Source of the DNA: Candidatus Flexifilum affinis
GTDB lineage: Bacteria; Chloroflexota; Anaerolineae; Aggregatilineales; Phototrophicaceae
NCBI GenBank assembly: GCA_016713325.1
Contig: JADJPJ010000095.1
Span: 124,001 to 188,000, forward strand
Direction: 5' to 3'
Length of the DNA: 64,000 bases
Part shown: one piece after another, positions 1-8,681 of the stretch
How the letters are laid out: every line of letters starts with the position of its first letter
Position numbering within the stretch: position 1 is the stretch's first letter
Program-made: the position numbers and the translations under genes
Notes under the pieces: generated by a model
Seen by the model: only the letters and a program-made list of their open reading frames with translations
Database searches by the model: none
Told to the model about the DNA's origin: nothing

Positions 1-1
1 C

Positions 2-2196
2 TTCTTTGCCGCTGACCTCGCCGAACTCAAGAACGCCGGTCAGGCCCTGTTCCAGAATGTGCCTGTTCTCCTGCACAATCTGTCCAGCGCGGCTAAGCTT
101 CAAGACACCGTCCAGATGGCGCAACAGTTGACCAATCTCCTTCTCGAGATCGACAACTTCGGGCTGAACCTGGTCAACAGTGAGGTTGGAACAACGTTGT
201 TGTTCGACGACTTCAATCTCGAAGAAGAGATACTGGTATGGGCCTGGCTTTACGATGCCCACAACGAAGCGCTCGGTGAGCTTTCCCGCGATAACCTGGA
301 CAACGCCGAATTCATCCGCCAGGTCCACGACGGTGAGCTGACGGCATCAACCCCGGCCAACCGCGAAAGACTGCACAATGCCTACTACGACTTCTACTAC
401 CGGTATGCCTATTCATTGCTGCCGATCCACGCGGAAGCCTTCATGGTGGATACTCTCTACCTCACCAAGATCCGCAACCACATCGATCCGGTGCGTGCCT
501 GGTGGTTTGGCGCGACCGACGAGAATATCGAAGAGTCCAGGGATGGCTTCAACCTGGTCAATATGGAAGCAGCGGGCATGCAAGCGGGCTATAGAGATTA
601 TCTGTTCGACTCCTTGCGCTTTGATGCCGTCTACCAGGGAGCATATCAGGCCCTCCTGATGCAAGAGACGGGCGAGCTCCTCGAGTTCGACGCGCCGGAG
701 ACCGTGACTGTTTCGGTCGGGTCGAGTGTCAACGTTCCGTTGCGGTTCGTCAATGGCTACTCGAATACGGTCTCCTCAGTGACAGTCAACGCCGCCACGT
801 TGACCCGCGAGTTCTGCACGCTCAGCACGACGGCCGGGGGGAGGCAGCATCTCGCCCAATGGCGATCGAACGATCATGGTCAGCCTCAACGCGGATCAAT
901 ACTGGTTCCTGTGCGTGGACGACCTGCATTCCGGGTGGGTTGAACTGACGATCCAGGTACAGTGGAGCGTTGGCGGCAGCAACTATGAGCGGCAGATCGT
1001 GCTGCCCGTCATCGTCACGCCGCGGACAGAATTCCTGATCCCAACTCTTGACGATAACATCTACACGCCGGGTGAGTTGGTGATCATCACCGTTCCATGG
1101 GAGCCTTATGACAGCGTCGCGCCCGGTTTCGCCGCGTTGCTCCTTGAGCCAAATGGCGATCGCACCGATATCGCTTTCGGCACCATCGTTGGCAACAGCG
1201 CGCAGGTCGGTTTTGTTCTTCCAAATGGCCCGTTTGGTGGATACGGTCTGGAACTCGTTCTGTCAGACGAACCCGTTGGTGGCGGAGTTCGGTATCTAGT
1301 CGCGCCTACCTCGTACGTTCGATGGCTGTTGGATCTGGCCCCTGCAATGCCCGCAGATCTCGGCCAGTTGGACAGTGCGGACTCGATCATCATCTGCAGC
1401 CAGACCGATGCTTCAATCGCCGAGGATCCCGCAGACGGAATGAACATTCCCATTGATCCGGGCACGGTTTACTACTATGAGTATCATCTTCTTGGCGACC
1501 TCCTCACCCTCGCTTCGCAGCACGATACTATCCTGATCGACACCGGGAACACGAATCCCCTGGTTTCTGTGCTTGGTGGAGGTGGGGATTGCAGGAGCGA
1601 CTACGGAAGATGCCAACATCCGTATCGACCTGATCCCGAGTGCCTTTGGCAATCACGACGCACTGATCCTGGCTGGATACACGGCAGATGATGCCCGAAC
1701 CGCCACCGTGAATTTCCTTGCTGAATGGCGCAGCGCCGCGATAACGACCGGACAGATCGTTGTCCAGGGACGGCCAACGCCACCCCATACGAGCTGGGTC
1801 CAGACCTCCCACCTAGTTGTTACCCCAGAGGGAAGCGCCACACCAATCTATGATGATGACATCACGACAGACGAGAACGGCCGATTCACACTGAGCCTGA
1901 TCCCAGGGACATATCGGTTGTGGATCAAGGGTAGCCACACGCTGGCCAGTGCGTCTACGGCGGCGCTGACCTATGGAACCAACGAAGTCGCGTTCGACAT
2001 CCTTCGGGAAGGAGACGCTAACGACGACAACCTCGTCAACATCAGCGATTTCTCTATCCTGGCTTCTAGCTTCGCGACCGTCAGCGGTGATGCCTTCTAT
2101 GATTCGCGTGCTGACTTTAATGACGATGGAGTGGTGAATATCAGCGACTTTTCGCTGCTGGCCAGTAATTACACCCTGGCCGGCGCTGCACCCTGA
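2..2196 (+). CDS. Secreted protein with C-terminal dockerin-like (EF-hand) repeats, 5' partial, frameshifted
   Basis: The reading frame is open to the left edge, so the N-terminus is missing. Two shifts break it: one at the G run near 832-841 and one near 1573-1585. Restoring them gives about 730 residues. The first ~220 residues are helical and unlike any family I recognise. Beta-rich Ig-like stretches follow, including one starting VTVSVGSSVNVPLRFVNG. A carboxypeptidase-regulatory-like fold comes next, with the motif LWIKGSHTLA. The end carries two 20-residue calcium-loop repeats, DANDDNLVNISDFSILASSF and DFNDDGVVNISDFSLLASNY, which is the dockerin type I pattern. The same end module closes the giant protein at 10795-16356. 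Dockerins bind cohesins; whether these do is unknown, and a surface-attachment role is inferred. Confidence 0.7.
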
Positions 2197-2232
2197 TCCT
2201 CTCTGTTGACGCAGAGACGCTACGACATCGGA

Positions 2233-2258
2233 AACCCCCGCCGGACCCGACGGGGGTT
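2233..2258. terminator. Rho-independent terminator-like hairpin
   Basis: AACCCCCG at 2233-2240 pairs with CGGGGGTT at 2251-2258 across a 10-base loop, followed by TCTTGTTG. It lies between two genes that converge (ends at 2196 and 2276), so it may serve both. Confidence 0.6.
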
Positions 2259-2275
2259 CTTGTTGCCTGTTTCCT

Positions 2276-3037
2276 TCACCCCGACCGCGACGGAATCGGC
2301 ACGGCGCTGCCGAAGCCGCCGGCGGCGCTCCGCCGCAGGCCCAGCGTGGCCAGCAGGAAGAACACGAAGGCCGAGCGCATCAGGCGGAAGCTGGTCACCG
2401 GCGCCGGCGTGTAGGACTCCACGACGGGCGCGCCGCTCACCTCCGCCCCTTCCACCAGCTCGGTGTCGTAAATCTCCAACCCCGCGCGCTTCCAGACGGT
2501 GAGCATCCAGACCAGATCGCGCTGGAGGTAGGTGGCGCGCAGGACGGTCACGCGGCGGATGCCACGCGCTTTGAGCAGGGCGCCGGACGGGAAATCCTGC
2601 GGGAAGACCACCCAGCGGTTGTCAAAGTCACCGGGCTGCGGGCTGCCCGAAAGCCGGTTGCTGTCGAGCAGGAAGGCGGGCGGCGCTTCCGCGGAGAGGC
2701 GTGCCTGCTGAAGCGGCTCCGCGCCGGCTTCCAGGGCAAGGCGAATGGATTTCACCTCGACGACCGAACTGCTGGAATCGACGGCGTTGAAGAGCGGCAC
2801 CGGGCGGAAGCCGATCTGCGCCAGCGCCAGGCCATAGGACACCGAACGGGCGCCGGGCAGATCGACGATCAGGGCGCTGTCGCGGACGCTGTCCCGCCAG
2901 GCGGAGACATCAGGGGGCGTCAGCGGCGGCGCCTCAGGGCTGGCGAACGTGCTCACGGTGAAGACGACCGGCTTGGCCCAGGGAGACCAGATCGACTCCG
3001 GCGGCGCCCAGATTTCGAAAAGCTGCTTGTCATTCAT
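2276..3037 (-). CDS. Membrane-tethered protein with C-terminal GGFGS tail, third gene of DUF350/ATP-grasp operon
   Basis: The protein has about 253 residues. It starts at an ATG with AAGGA seven bases upstream, two bases after the ATP-grasp gene stops, so the two are translationally linked. It opens MNDKQLFEIWAPPESIWSPW. The body has no recognised catalytic motif. Near the C-terminus a hydrophobic segment (LMRSAFVFFLLATLGL) is followed by RRSAAGGFGSAVPIPSRSG and the stop. From memory, E. coli YgiB/YjfM (DUF1190), neighbours of the ATP-grasp proteins YgiC/YjfC, also carry a GGFG motif near the C-terminus. I therefore infer that this protein is the substrate or partner of the upstream ligase. 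The function is unproven. Confidence 0.6.
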   Translation of the reverse strand: MNDKQLFEIWAPPESIWSPWAKPVVFTVSTFASPEAPPLTPPDVSAWRDSVRDSALIVDLPGARSVSYGLALAQIGFRPVPLFNAVDSSSSVVEVKSIRLALEAGAEPLQQARLSAEAPPAFLLDSNRLSGSPQPGDFDNRWVVFPQDFPSGALLKARGIRRVTVLRATYLQRDLVWMLTVWKRAGLEIYDTELVEGAEVSGAPVVESYTPAPVTSFRLMRSAFVFFLLATLGLRRSAAGGFGSAVPIPSRSG

Positions 3038-3039
3038 GG

Positions 3040-4359
3040 TCACATCCTTCGTTCGGTCGTGTCTTCGGGCGGGCGCGTCCCCGCCGGGAGGAGTACGGCG
3101 ACATCGGCGGCAGTGTGGTCGATCAGCGGGTGTTTGGCGACGCGGCAGTAGATGCCGGCGGCACGTCCATCCACGGTGTAGACGCCGATGGTCGGGTAGC
3201 AGTCGACGCCCCGGATGGCGATCGGGACGGCGTGAAAACGGCGCTGGGCGACCCAGTCTTTCGGAAACCAGCGGGCGCGGCGGCGGGATTGATCCCACGC
3301 CTTGCGCGGCGAGACGCCCTTCATGACCACACCATCCCCGGCGCGGCCAAACGCCGGCTTGAACAGCCAACCGGCTTCGTCACCGGGAGCGGTCCGCAGG
3401 GCGGCGCGCAGGTCGCCGGGCCGGATCGTCTCCGGCAGCAGCGCCCGCCAGGTGGGCAGAGGCGTGGAGAGCCGATCCCACACCAGCGGAAAGCGCTTGG
3501 ATTGGACGAGCAGCGCCGAGAGCGGATTGCTGGCAGGCACGCAGCAACGGTCGAAGTAGCGCCCCCAGCCGCTGCGGCGGGGCAGATTGGGCAGCCACTC
3601 CCCCGGAAAGAAGCGCACCAGGTAATCGACCTCGCCCTGCGCCTCTTTGGTGACCACCTCCGCCGACCCGTCTTCGCGCCACTGAAGCTGGTTCGGGCCG
3701 ATCAGGCAGTCGCGCAGGCCGCGGCGGCGCAGTTCGCGCGCGATGGTGAGCATCACCTGCCGGTCGTCGACGTAGGCCGTCGCGTAGATCAGGGCGGTCA
3801 GCGCGCCGGGCTTGAGCTTTCTACCCGCCGCCTCGGCCAGGGCCGCCGCCGGGTCGCCGGCCGTCTCGGCGCCGGGGTAGCGCTCCGCCATGCGCCGGGA
3901 GAAGCCGCCGGACTCGATGAAGCCGGAGGGCGTGTCGATGTTGGCCTCGGAGATGCGCCAGCCCTCGGTGGTGTGGTGGAAGTCGAAGCGAATGACGCGC
4001 ACGTCGCGGTCGGTGCGAATGGGGATGCTGTCGCGCCCACCCCAGATCCGCCGCACTGGCCCCGGCAGCCCGAGCGCCCCGCGCAGATCCGGCCGCGTCA
4101 GCAGCTCGGCCTCCGCCGCCAGCGACTCGGCGGCCAGCGCTTCGGCCATGCGGCTCAGATCGCGCCAGGCCTCGGCCTTGAGCAGCAGGGCGAAGTCCGA
4201 CAGCACCGACGTGTCGCCGATCTGCGGGTCCCATTTGAACTCCTCGAAGACCGTTTCGAGCCACACCTGCCGGAAAACGTCGGGCGGCAGCGGGTCGAGG
4301 ACCTCGTAGGGCGCGGCGCGAGCATCGTCAGTGCCGATGCCGGTTGCAGCGAGACTCAT
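3040..4359 (-). CDS. Glutathionylspermidine synthase-like ATP-grasp ligase (YgiC/YjfC type)
   Basis: The protein has 439 residues and resembles the synthetase half of glutathionylspermidine synthase, without the N-terminal amidase domain of E. coli Gss. Family-like segments are FKWDPQIGDTSVLSDFALLL, the acidic substrate region ISEANIDTPSGFIESGG, the ATP-grasp stretch WLFKPAFGRAGDGVVMKG, and the final YPTIGVYTVDGRAAGIYCRV. Family members form an ATP-dependent amide bond between a peptide carboxylate and an amine. For the YgiC/YjfC branch the substrate is not glutathione as far as I know, and peptide-tail modification has been proposed. The start ATG overlaps the stop of the DUF350 gene as ATGA. 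It is the middle gene of the operon 5159-2276. Confidence 0.85.
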   Translation of the reverse strand: MSLAATGIGTDDARAAPYEVLDPLPPDVFRQVWLETVFEEFKWDPQIGDTSVLSDFALLLKAEAWRDLSRMAEALAAESLAAEAELLTRPDLRGALGLPGPVRRIWGGRDSIPIRTDRDVRVIRFDFHHTTEGWRISEANIDTPSGFIESGGFSRRMAERYPGAETAGDPAAALAEAAGRKLKPGALTALIYATAYVDDRQVMLTIARELRRRGLRDCLIGPNQLQWREDGSAEVVTKEAQGEVDYLVRFFPGEWLPNLPRRSGWGRYFDRCCVPASNPLSALLVQSKRFPLVWDRLSTPLPTWRALLPETIRPGDLRAALRTAPGDEAGWLFKPAFGRAGDGVVMKGVSPRKAWDQSRRRARWFPKDWVAQRRFHAVPIAIRGVDCYPTIGVYTVDGRAAGIYCRVAKHPLIDHTAADVAVLLPAGTRPPEDTTERRM

Positions 4360-5159
4360 ATCGGGAAATCCCCGACCGACAGCCAGATCAGCGCGCCGGT
4401 GACGAAGATCAGCGCCGGCAGCACCCCGAACTGGAGCACCGGGCGGTTGGGCATCTCGGCCGTCGGATGCGCCAGGCGCTCGATGCCCAGGGCAAACAGC
4501 AGCAGCAGCAGGACCGGCGATCCGAAGCGGATCATGTCGCCCAGGGTGGCCGCGTAGGACACCCAGTTGCCGGCCGCCGCACGCCCCAGGATCATGCCGG
4601 CTGCCAGCAGGAAGCCGCCCAGGCGCACACCGGAGGCCAGATCGCGGTGCATGGTCACGGCGTAGTCGATCTGCGTGATGGTCGAGTAGGCCCACCACAC
4701 GGCGCCATAGGCGATCGAGGCCAGCCCGGCCGCGTAGAACACTGCCTCGGGGCCGGGTCCTTCGCCGATGTTGCCGCCGCTGTAGCAGATCGCCAGTCCG
4801 ACGAACGCGCCGGTCACGGCGAAGAAGGCGGCCGGGTTGGCGCGCTCCAGCACATCGAAGATGGCGCTGATGCCCAGCATGCGGAAGAACCACTCGCCGA
4901 TGCCGATCCAGGCCAGGCCGAGCGCGAAATAGAGGAACAGGTAGGTGGCGTCGCTCTGCACATCGGAGGCGGAGTACGCGTAGAGGATTCCGAAGATGAT
5001 GGCGGCGCACACCAGCGGCACGGCCATCATCGGCCCGTAGAGCGGGTTGGGGCGAATGTGGCGCAGGCGATCCGTGAAGAATGGCGCGTACCAGCGGAAC
5101 CAAAACATGGCGGCGCCGAAGGGCGCGATGTAGAGAAACATGTAGGCGAAATCTTCCAC
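4356..5159 (-). CDS. DUF350 (YjfL-like) integral membrane protein
   Basis: About 267 residues from the GTG at 5159, preceded by an AAGGGGGAG ribosome site. An in-frame ATG at 5228 lacks a good site. It has at least seven hydrophobic segments. The second half matches DUF350: NPAAFFAVTGAFVGLAICYS, then a tryptophan-rich helix, a charged stretch with MHRDLASGVRLGG, then AAGMILGRAAAGNW. DUF350 proteins (YjfL, about 130 residues) are usually encoded with YgiC/YjfC ATP-grasp proteins. This one is longer, perhaps two DUF350 units. Its stop overlaps the next start (ATGA). It probably provides a membrane platform or channel; the role is unknown. Confidence 0.75.
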   Translation of the reverse strand: MEDFAYMFLYIAPFGAAMFWFRWYAPFFTDRLRHIRPNPLYGPMMAVPLVCAAIIFGILYAYSASDVQSDATYLFLYFALGLAWIGIGEWFFRMLGISAIFDVLERANPAAFFAVTGAFVGLAICYSGGNIGEGPGPEAVFYAAGLASIAYGAVWWAYSTITQIDYAVTMHRDLASGVRLGGFLLAAGMILGRAAAGNWVSYAATLGDMIRFGSPVLLLLLFALGIERLAHPTAEMPNRPVLQFGVLPALIFVTGALIWLSVGDFPI

Positions 5160-5502
5160 GGGCGACTCCCCCTTGTTGACGCCTGGCTGCGGAGGAGAAC
5201 CTCCACCTTCACCATTATGCCGCATCACGGGAAAGTGCGCAGACCCGCAAGACAGGGGGATTGCTTAACACGACCCTTCACGCGTGGAGGCGCGTCGTGA
5301 TGCGCCCGAGATGGGCGTTCGCGACCTCGGGCGAGCTCTCCCCTCGGCGGTTCACGACCCCGGGCGGTTGCCGGGGACCCGGGGGGTTCGACCCCCTCGC
5401 CACAAGGGCGGAGAGATATTAACTGGATAAAAGCTTAAGACTCCGGATGCAATTAATTCTTATACAATGAATTCAGAGGATCAACTCCGACACAGGTGTT
5501 TC
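5160..5502. other. Intergenic region with clustered GC-rich hairpins and an AT-rich promoter-like end
   Basis: This lies between divergent genes. Three hairpins stack within 95 bases: CGCCCGAG/CTCGGGCG (5303-5310 and 5326-5333), CCCCGG/CCGGGG around a 7-base loop (5358-5376), and GGGGG-TTCGA-CCCCC (5382-5396). The stretch is tRNA-sized and tRNA-like in places, but no acceptor stem or anticodon loop fits. From 5415 it becomes AT-rich, with TATACAAT at 5461-5468 as a plausible -10 element for the gene at 5503. No good -35 was seen. Confidence 0.45.
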
Positions 5503-6399
5503 ATGGCTGACCCACTGCAGGCGATCCGCAACGCACTCCAGGACGGCGACAAAAAGAAAGCCGTTCAGCTTCTTCGACCCCTCCTGCAGCAGCCGACCGC
5601 CGACGTCTGGGTCCTCACCTCCCGCGCGGCCGCCACCCCCGAGCAGTCGATCGACTGCCTGCGCCGCGCGCTGGCCCTGGACCCGCTCCATACGGAAGCC
5701 AACCGGCTGCTGTTCCGTCTGGAGGGGGCGCTTCCTCAACACGTTGGTGTGTCGCTCCACGCCCCCCGGAGCGACACGCCGGCGCACATTTCGTCGAACG
5801 ATCGTAACAAGCGTCTGGCTCCGCTCAAGGGAGCGAAGGCCAGGAAGCCGGTGAATCGGGGTGAGCACCTGATGCTCATGCTCACCTTTGCCTTCCTTGC
5901 CGGGCTGGCGACCGTGGTCGCCCTGAACATGCTGGGCGTGGTGTCCGGCCCGATTGCCCTGATGACGTCGCTCGCCGGCGGACCCCAGCCGGTGCGCGAG
6001 ATCGACGGCCGGCCGCTGGGAGAGGTCGAGGATGCCGTCGTACGAGTCGGAGCGACCCAGAGTGAGCCCGCGCAGCCATTCGACGTCGACGTATTGGACA
6101 CCGGCTATCTGCACGAGTACACCTTCCCGGCCGCCACAGGAGAGACGGTCGCCGTTACCGTGCAGTTTCTCTCCCTCTATGCCGATCGCGTCAGCCGCAA
6201 TGTGGCGCTGGTCGGGCCAGGGGGAATCGACATCACGGCGAGCTGCCAGCGCGATGTCATTCTGGGTCGCGAACGCCACGTGACCATGCTGTGCACCGCC
6301 CCCGAAGGCGGGCCCTATGCCCTGCGTGTGCTTGGCCGCCAGGGCGAGAGCGTCGGCGTCTACTGGATCAACCTGGAACGAATGGATTGGACGTTTTGA
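5503..6399 (+). CDS. Membrane protein with N-terminal TPR-like segment, first of a tandem paralogue pair
   Basis: The protein has 298 residues from the ATG at 5503, behind CACAGGTG, the same arrangement as its neighbour. Residues 1-70 form a TPR-like helical hairpin pair (AIRNALQDGDKKKAVQLLRP, later CLRRALALDP). A basic linker follows, then one membrane segment (LMLTFAFLAGLATVVALNML), then about 140 residues of an extracytoplasmic beta-rich domain with conserved LDTGYLHEYTFPA and QFLSLYADRVSRNVALVGPGG. That domain resembles PPC-type domains, inferred from its shape only. It matches the gene at 6494 in length and order. A role in envelope sensing or scaffolding is a guess. Confidence 0.65.
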   Translation: MADPLQAIRNALQDGDKKKAVQLLRPLLQQPTADVWVLTSRAAATPEQSIDCLRRALALDPLHTEANRLLFRLEGALPQHVGVSLHAPRSDTPAHISSNDRNKRLAPLKGAKARKPVNRGEHLMLMLTFAFLAGLATVVALNMLGVVSGPIALMTSLAGGPQPVREIDGRPLGEVEDAVVRVGATQSEPAQPFDVDVLDTGYLHEYTFPAATGETVAVTVQFLSLYADRVSRNVALVGPGGIDITASCQRDVILGRERHVTMLCTAPEGGPYALRVLGRQGESVGVYWINLERMDWTF

Positions 6400-6493
6400 A
6401 GCACCACGACTGAGGGGTGAGGGTCGGATACCCCCACCCCTGCACAACAGCGTACAATTGGAGGCGGATCTTCTGCTGTGTCACAGGTGCGCC

Positions 6494-7390
6494 ATGGCCG
6501 ACTCGCTGGGACCGATCCGAAAAGCCCTCGAACAGGGCGATCAGAAGAAAGCCGTCGAACTGCTGCGCCCCCTCCTGGCGAAGCAGCCCACCGCCGACCT
6601 GTGGGTGCTCGCCTCCCGAGCCGCCGCCGGCCGAGAAAAATCGATCGAATGCCTGCGCCGTGCCCTGGCCCTCGACCCGGACCACGCGGAAGCGCAGCGC
6701 CGCCTGAAGCTGGAAGGCGGAGAAACCGCCGCCGAGCAGGCGCGTCAGGTGCGACAGGCCACCCATGTGCCGGCGCGCACCCCGACTCACCCTACCGCCG
6801 CGGATCTCCCCCCGCTCAAGAAGGTCAAAAAACGACCGGCCAGAGGCCGCGGCCGCCGGATCGCGCTGCTGGTGGCCTTTCTGCTGCTGGCCGTCTCCTG
6901 CTCGCTGCTCACCCTCAACATGGTGGGCCTGGTCACCGGGCCGATCGCCCTGGTCACCACCCTCCTGGGCGGCCCCACGCCGATCGCCGAGGTCGGCGGC
7001 AAGCCGCTGGCCGAGGTCGACGACGCCGTCATGCGCGTCGATCCGGCGCAGAGCCGACCCGCGCAGGCCCGCGCCGCCGACGTGCTGGACAACGGCTACA
7101 TGCACGAATACACCTTCCCGGCCAGCGAGAGCCAGACAATGATGATCTACATACAGTTTCTATCGCTGACGGCCAACCGGGTCAGCCGCAACGTGGCCAT
7201 CGTCGCGCCGGGTGGGCACAACATCGCCGGGGAGTGCGACCGCGACACCATTCTGGAGGGCGACAACAACATCACCTTCATGTGCGACATCACCCGCTCG
7301 GGCGCCTATGCCGTGCGCATCCTGGGGCGGCAGGACGAGAGCGTGGGCGCGTACTTCATCGGCGTGGAGCGGATGGACCTGTCTTTTTAG
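6494..7390 (+). CDS. Membrane protein with N-terminal TPR-like segment, second tandem paralogue
   Basis: It has 298 residues, exactly the length of its upstream paralogue, and starts at an ATG behind CACAGGTG. The order is the same: TPR-like N-terminus (IRKALEQGDQKKAVELLRPL), a linker rich in Pro, Lys and Arg, one membrane helix (IALLVAFLLLAVSCSLLTLN), and the same outer domain (LDNGYMHEYTFPA, VSRNVAIVAPGGHNIAG). The two proteins align along most of their length, so this is a tandem duplication; the linker is the most diverged part. TACAAT at 6452-6457 is a possible -10 box of its own. Function unknown. Confidence 0.65.
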   Translation: MADSLGPIRKALEQGDQKKAVELLRPLLAKQPTADLWVLASRAAAGREKSIECLRRALALDPDHAEAQRRLKLEGGETAAEQARQVRQATHVPARTPTHPTAADLPPLKKVKKRPARGRGRRIALLVAFLLLAVSCSLLTLNMVGLVTGPIALVTTLLGGPTPIAEVGGKPLAEVDDAVMRVDPAQSRPAQARAADVLDNGYMHEYTFPASESQTMMIYIQFLSLTANRVSRNVAIVAPGGHNIAGECDRDTILEGDNNITFMCDITRSGAYAVRILGRQDESVGAYFIGVERMDLSF

Positions 7391-7503
7391 CGAGCGCTCA
7401 TCGCAGTTTTCGGCAAGACGCGGTACGCTGTGAACAACTACCGGGATGACCGAGTGTGATCATGATGAGCGATCGCTGACATGTCGATGGATGGAGCAAA
7501 CTC

Positions 7504-8553
7504 GTGAGTGCACAATCGCAGGATGCCGGACCGGGTTCCGGACCACGGCAGGGCCTGAAACTGGAACGCCGGCAGCGGGAGGCGCACCCCATCCGGCTGT
7601 GGATCGGCGCCGCCGCGCTGTTCGCGCTGGGGATCAGTCTGGCGGTGGTCCTGCCTGCCGCGTCTGCGCAGGAGGCAAACGCCGACCGGAGCGCCGTCCT
7701 GGCGCAAGGGGATGAGCCGACACCGGCTGCATCGCCGACCGCCTCGCCGAGCACGGGTGGGCAGGCCCGCGCCGGCCAGCAGCGGGGCGTGGTGGAGCGC
7801 GGCGGCGGGCAGGTGTGGCTGTTCACCGGGCATGCCGGCGAGCGCCTGACGCTTCAGGTCACGGCCGACCGCCCGGCGCATACCCCGCAGGACATGGAGT
7901 ACGACACGCGCGGCCTGGACGCCCGGGTCGTGCTGTACGCGCCCGATGGCACCTGGCTGGCCGAAAACGACGACATCATCGAGGGCATCTGGACCGACTC
8001 GCTGCTGGAGGGCATCGTGCTGCCTTTGGACGGCGCCTATCGCATCGAGGTGCGGAGCTGGGACGACCAGTCCGGCGGCGGGTACGTGTTGAGCGTGGAA
8101 GTTGAACCCTCGTCCGGTACGCCCATCCCTGGCGGTCCGGACGCGACCGCGCGACCCCGGACGGCCGGCGAGGCCCATGCTGGCGAGCAGGTCGGGCGGG
8201 TCGAGGTGGGCGGCGGGCAGGTGTGGCTGTATTTCGGGCACGGCGGCGAGGTGCTGACGGTGCGGGTAGACGCGGACCTGCCCGCCCAGACGGGCGCCGA
8301 TCGTCCGGTCGATCCTGAAGGGTTCGATCCGGTGATTCTGCTCTATGGGCCGGATGGCAGGCTGGTCGCGCAGTCCGACGACCGGGCCGAAGGCGAGACC
8401 GACGCGCGAGTGGAGACGTTCGAGCTGCCGGAATTCGGCGTGTACCGCATCGAGGTGCGAGGCAAGGACGAACTGTCAGGGGGCGGCTATACGCTCACCA
8501 TCGAGTCGGTGATGCCAGCCCAGTACCCCCGCCCGACCCCGCGGCGGGTGTAG
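7504..8553 (+). CDS. Secreted protein with two PPC-like domains
   Basis: The protein has 349 residues. The GTG start is supported by GGAG eight bases upstream. A membrane or signal segment (WIGAAALFALGISLAVVLPA) ends at ASAQEANA. After a Pro/Thr/Ser linker come two homologous units of about 110 residues (roughly 80-200 and 215-340). Each has GGGQVWLFTGH or GGGQVWLYFGH, a line such as VVLYAPDGTWLAENDD or VILLYGPDGRLVAQSDD, and ends YRIEVR..D.SGGGY.L. This is the bacterial pre-peptidase C-terminal (PPC) pattern, usually found on exported enzymes. There is no catalytic domain, so it is probably a binding or envelope protein. Confidence 0.75.
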   Translation: MSAQSQDAGPGSGPRQGLKLERRQREAHPIRLWIGAAALFALGISLAVVLPAASAQEANADRSAVLAQGDEPTPAASPTASPSTGGQARAGQQRGVVERGGGQVWLFTGHAGERLTLQVTADRPAHTPQDMEYDTRGLDARVVLYAPDGTWLAENDDIIEGIWTDSLLEGIVLPLDGAYRIEVRSWDDQSGGGYVLSVEVEPSSGTPIPGGPDATARPRTAGEAHAGEQVGRVEVGGGQVWLYFGHGGEVLTVRVDADLPAQTGADRPVDPEGFDPVILLYGPDGRLVAQSDDRAEGETDARVETFELPEFGVYRIEVRGKDELSGGGYTLTIESVMPAQYPRPTPRRV

Positions 8554-8558
8554 CGAAG

Positions 8559-8632
8559 ACCCTCACCCTCTGGACCCCTCTCCCGCAAACGTGCCAGCAA
8601 ACTGGCTTTAGTAAGCGGGGAGAGGGGGAACC
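8559..8632. repeat. Dispersed intergenic palindrome, CCCTCTCC family
   Basis: CCCCTCTCCCGC at 8575-8586 pairs with GCGGGGAGAGGGG at 8615-8627 (one bulge), enclosing a variable loop. Relatives lie near 10638, 32205, 43530, 50826 and 51227. It sits between convergent genes. Confidence 0.6.
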
Positions 8633-8681
8633 TGCCGCGTAGAGCCTGGGTGGCACGACCACCGGACAACGTGGGTTGTCC

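Noticed and set aside
3115..5300. Long plus-strand frames opposite the DUF350/ATP-grasp operon
   Set aside because: Low-complexity Arg/Gly/Ala translations typical of antisense frames in GC-rich DNA.
5327..5405. Possible tRNA gene (TTCGA loop, tRNA length)
   Set aside because: The 7-bp acceptor stem does not pair with the T-arm spacing, position 33 is not T, and there is no D-arm. Kept only as a structured segment.
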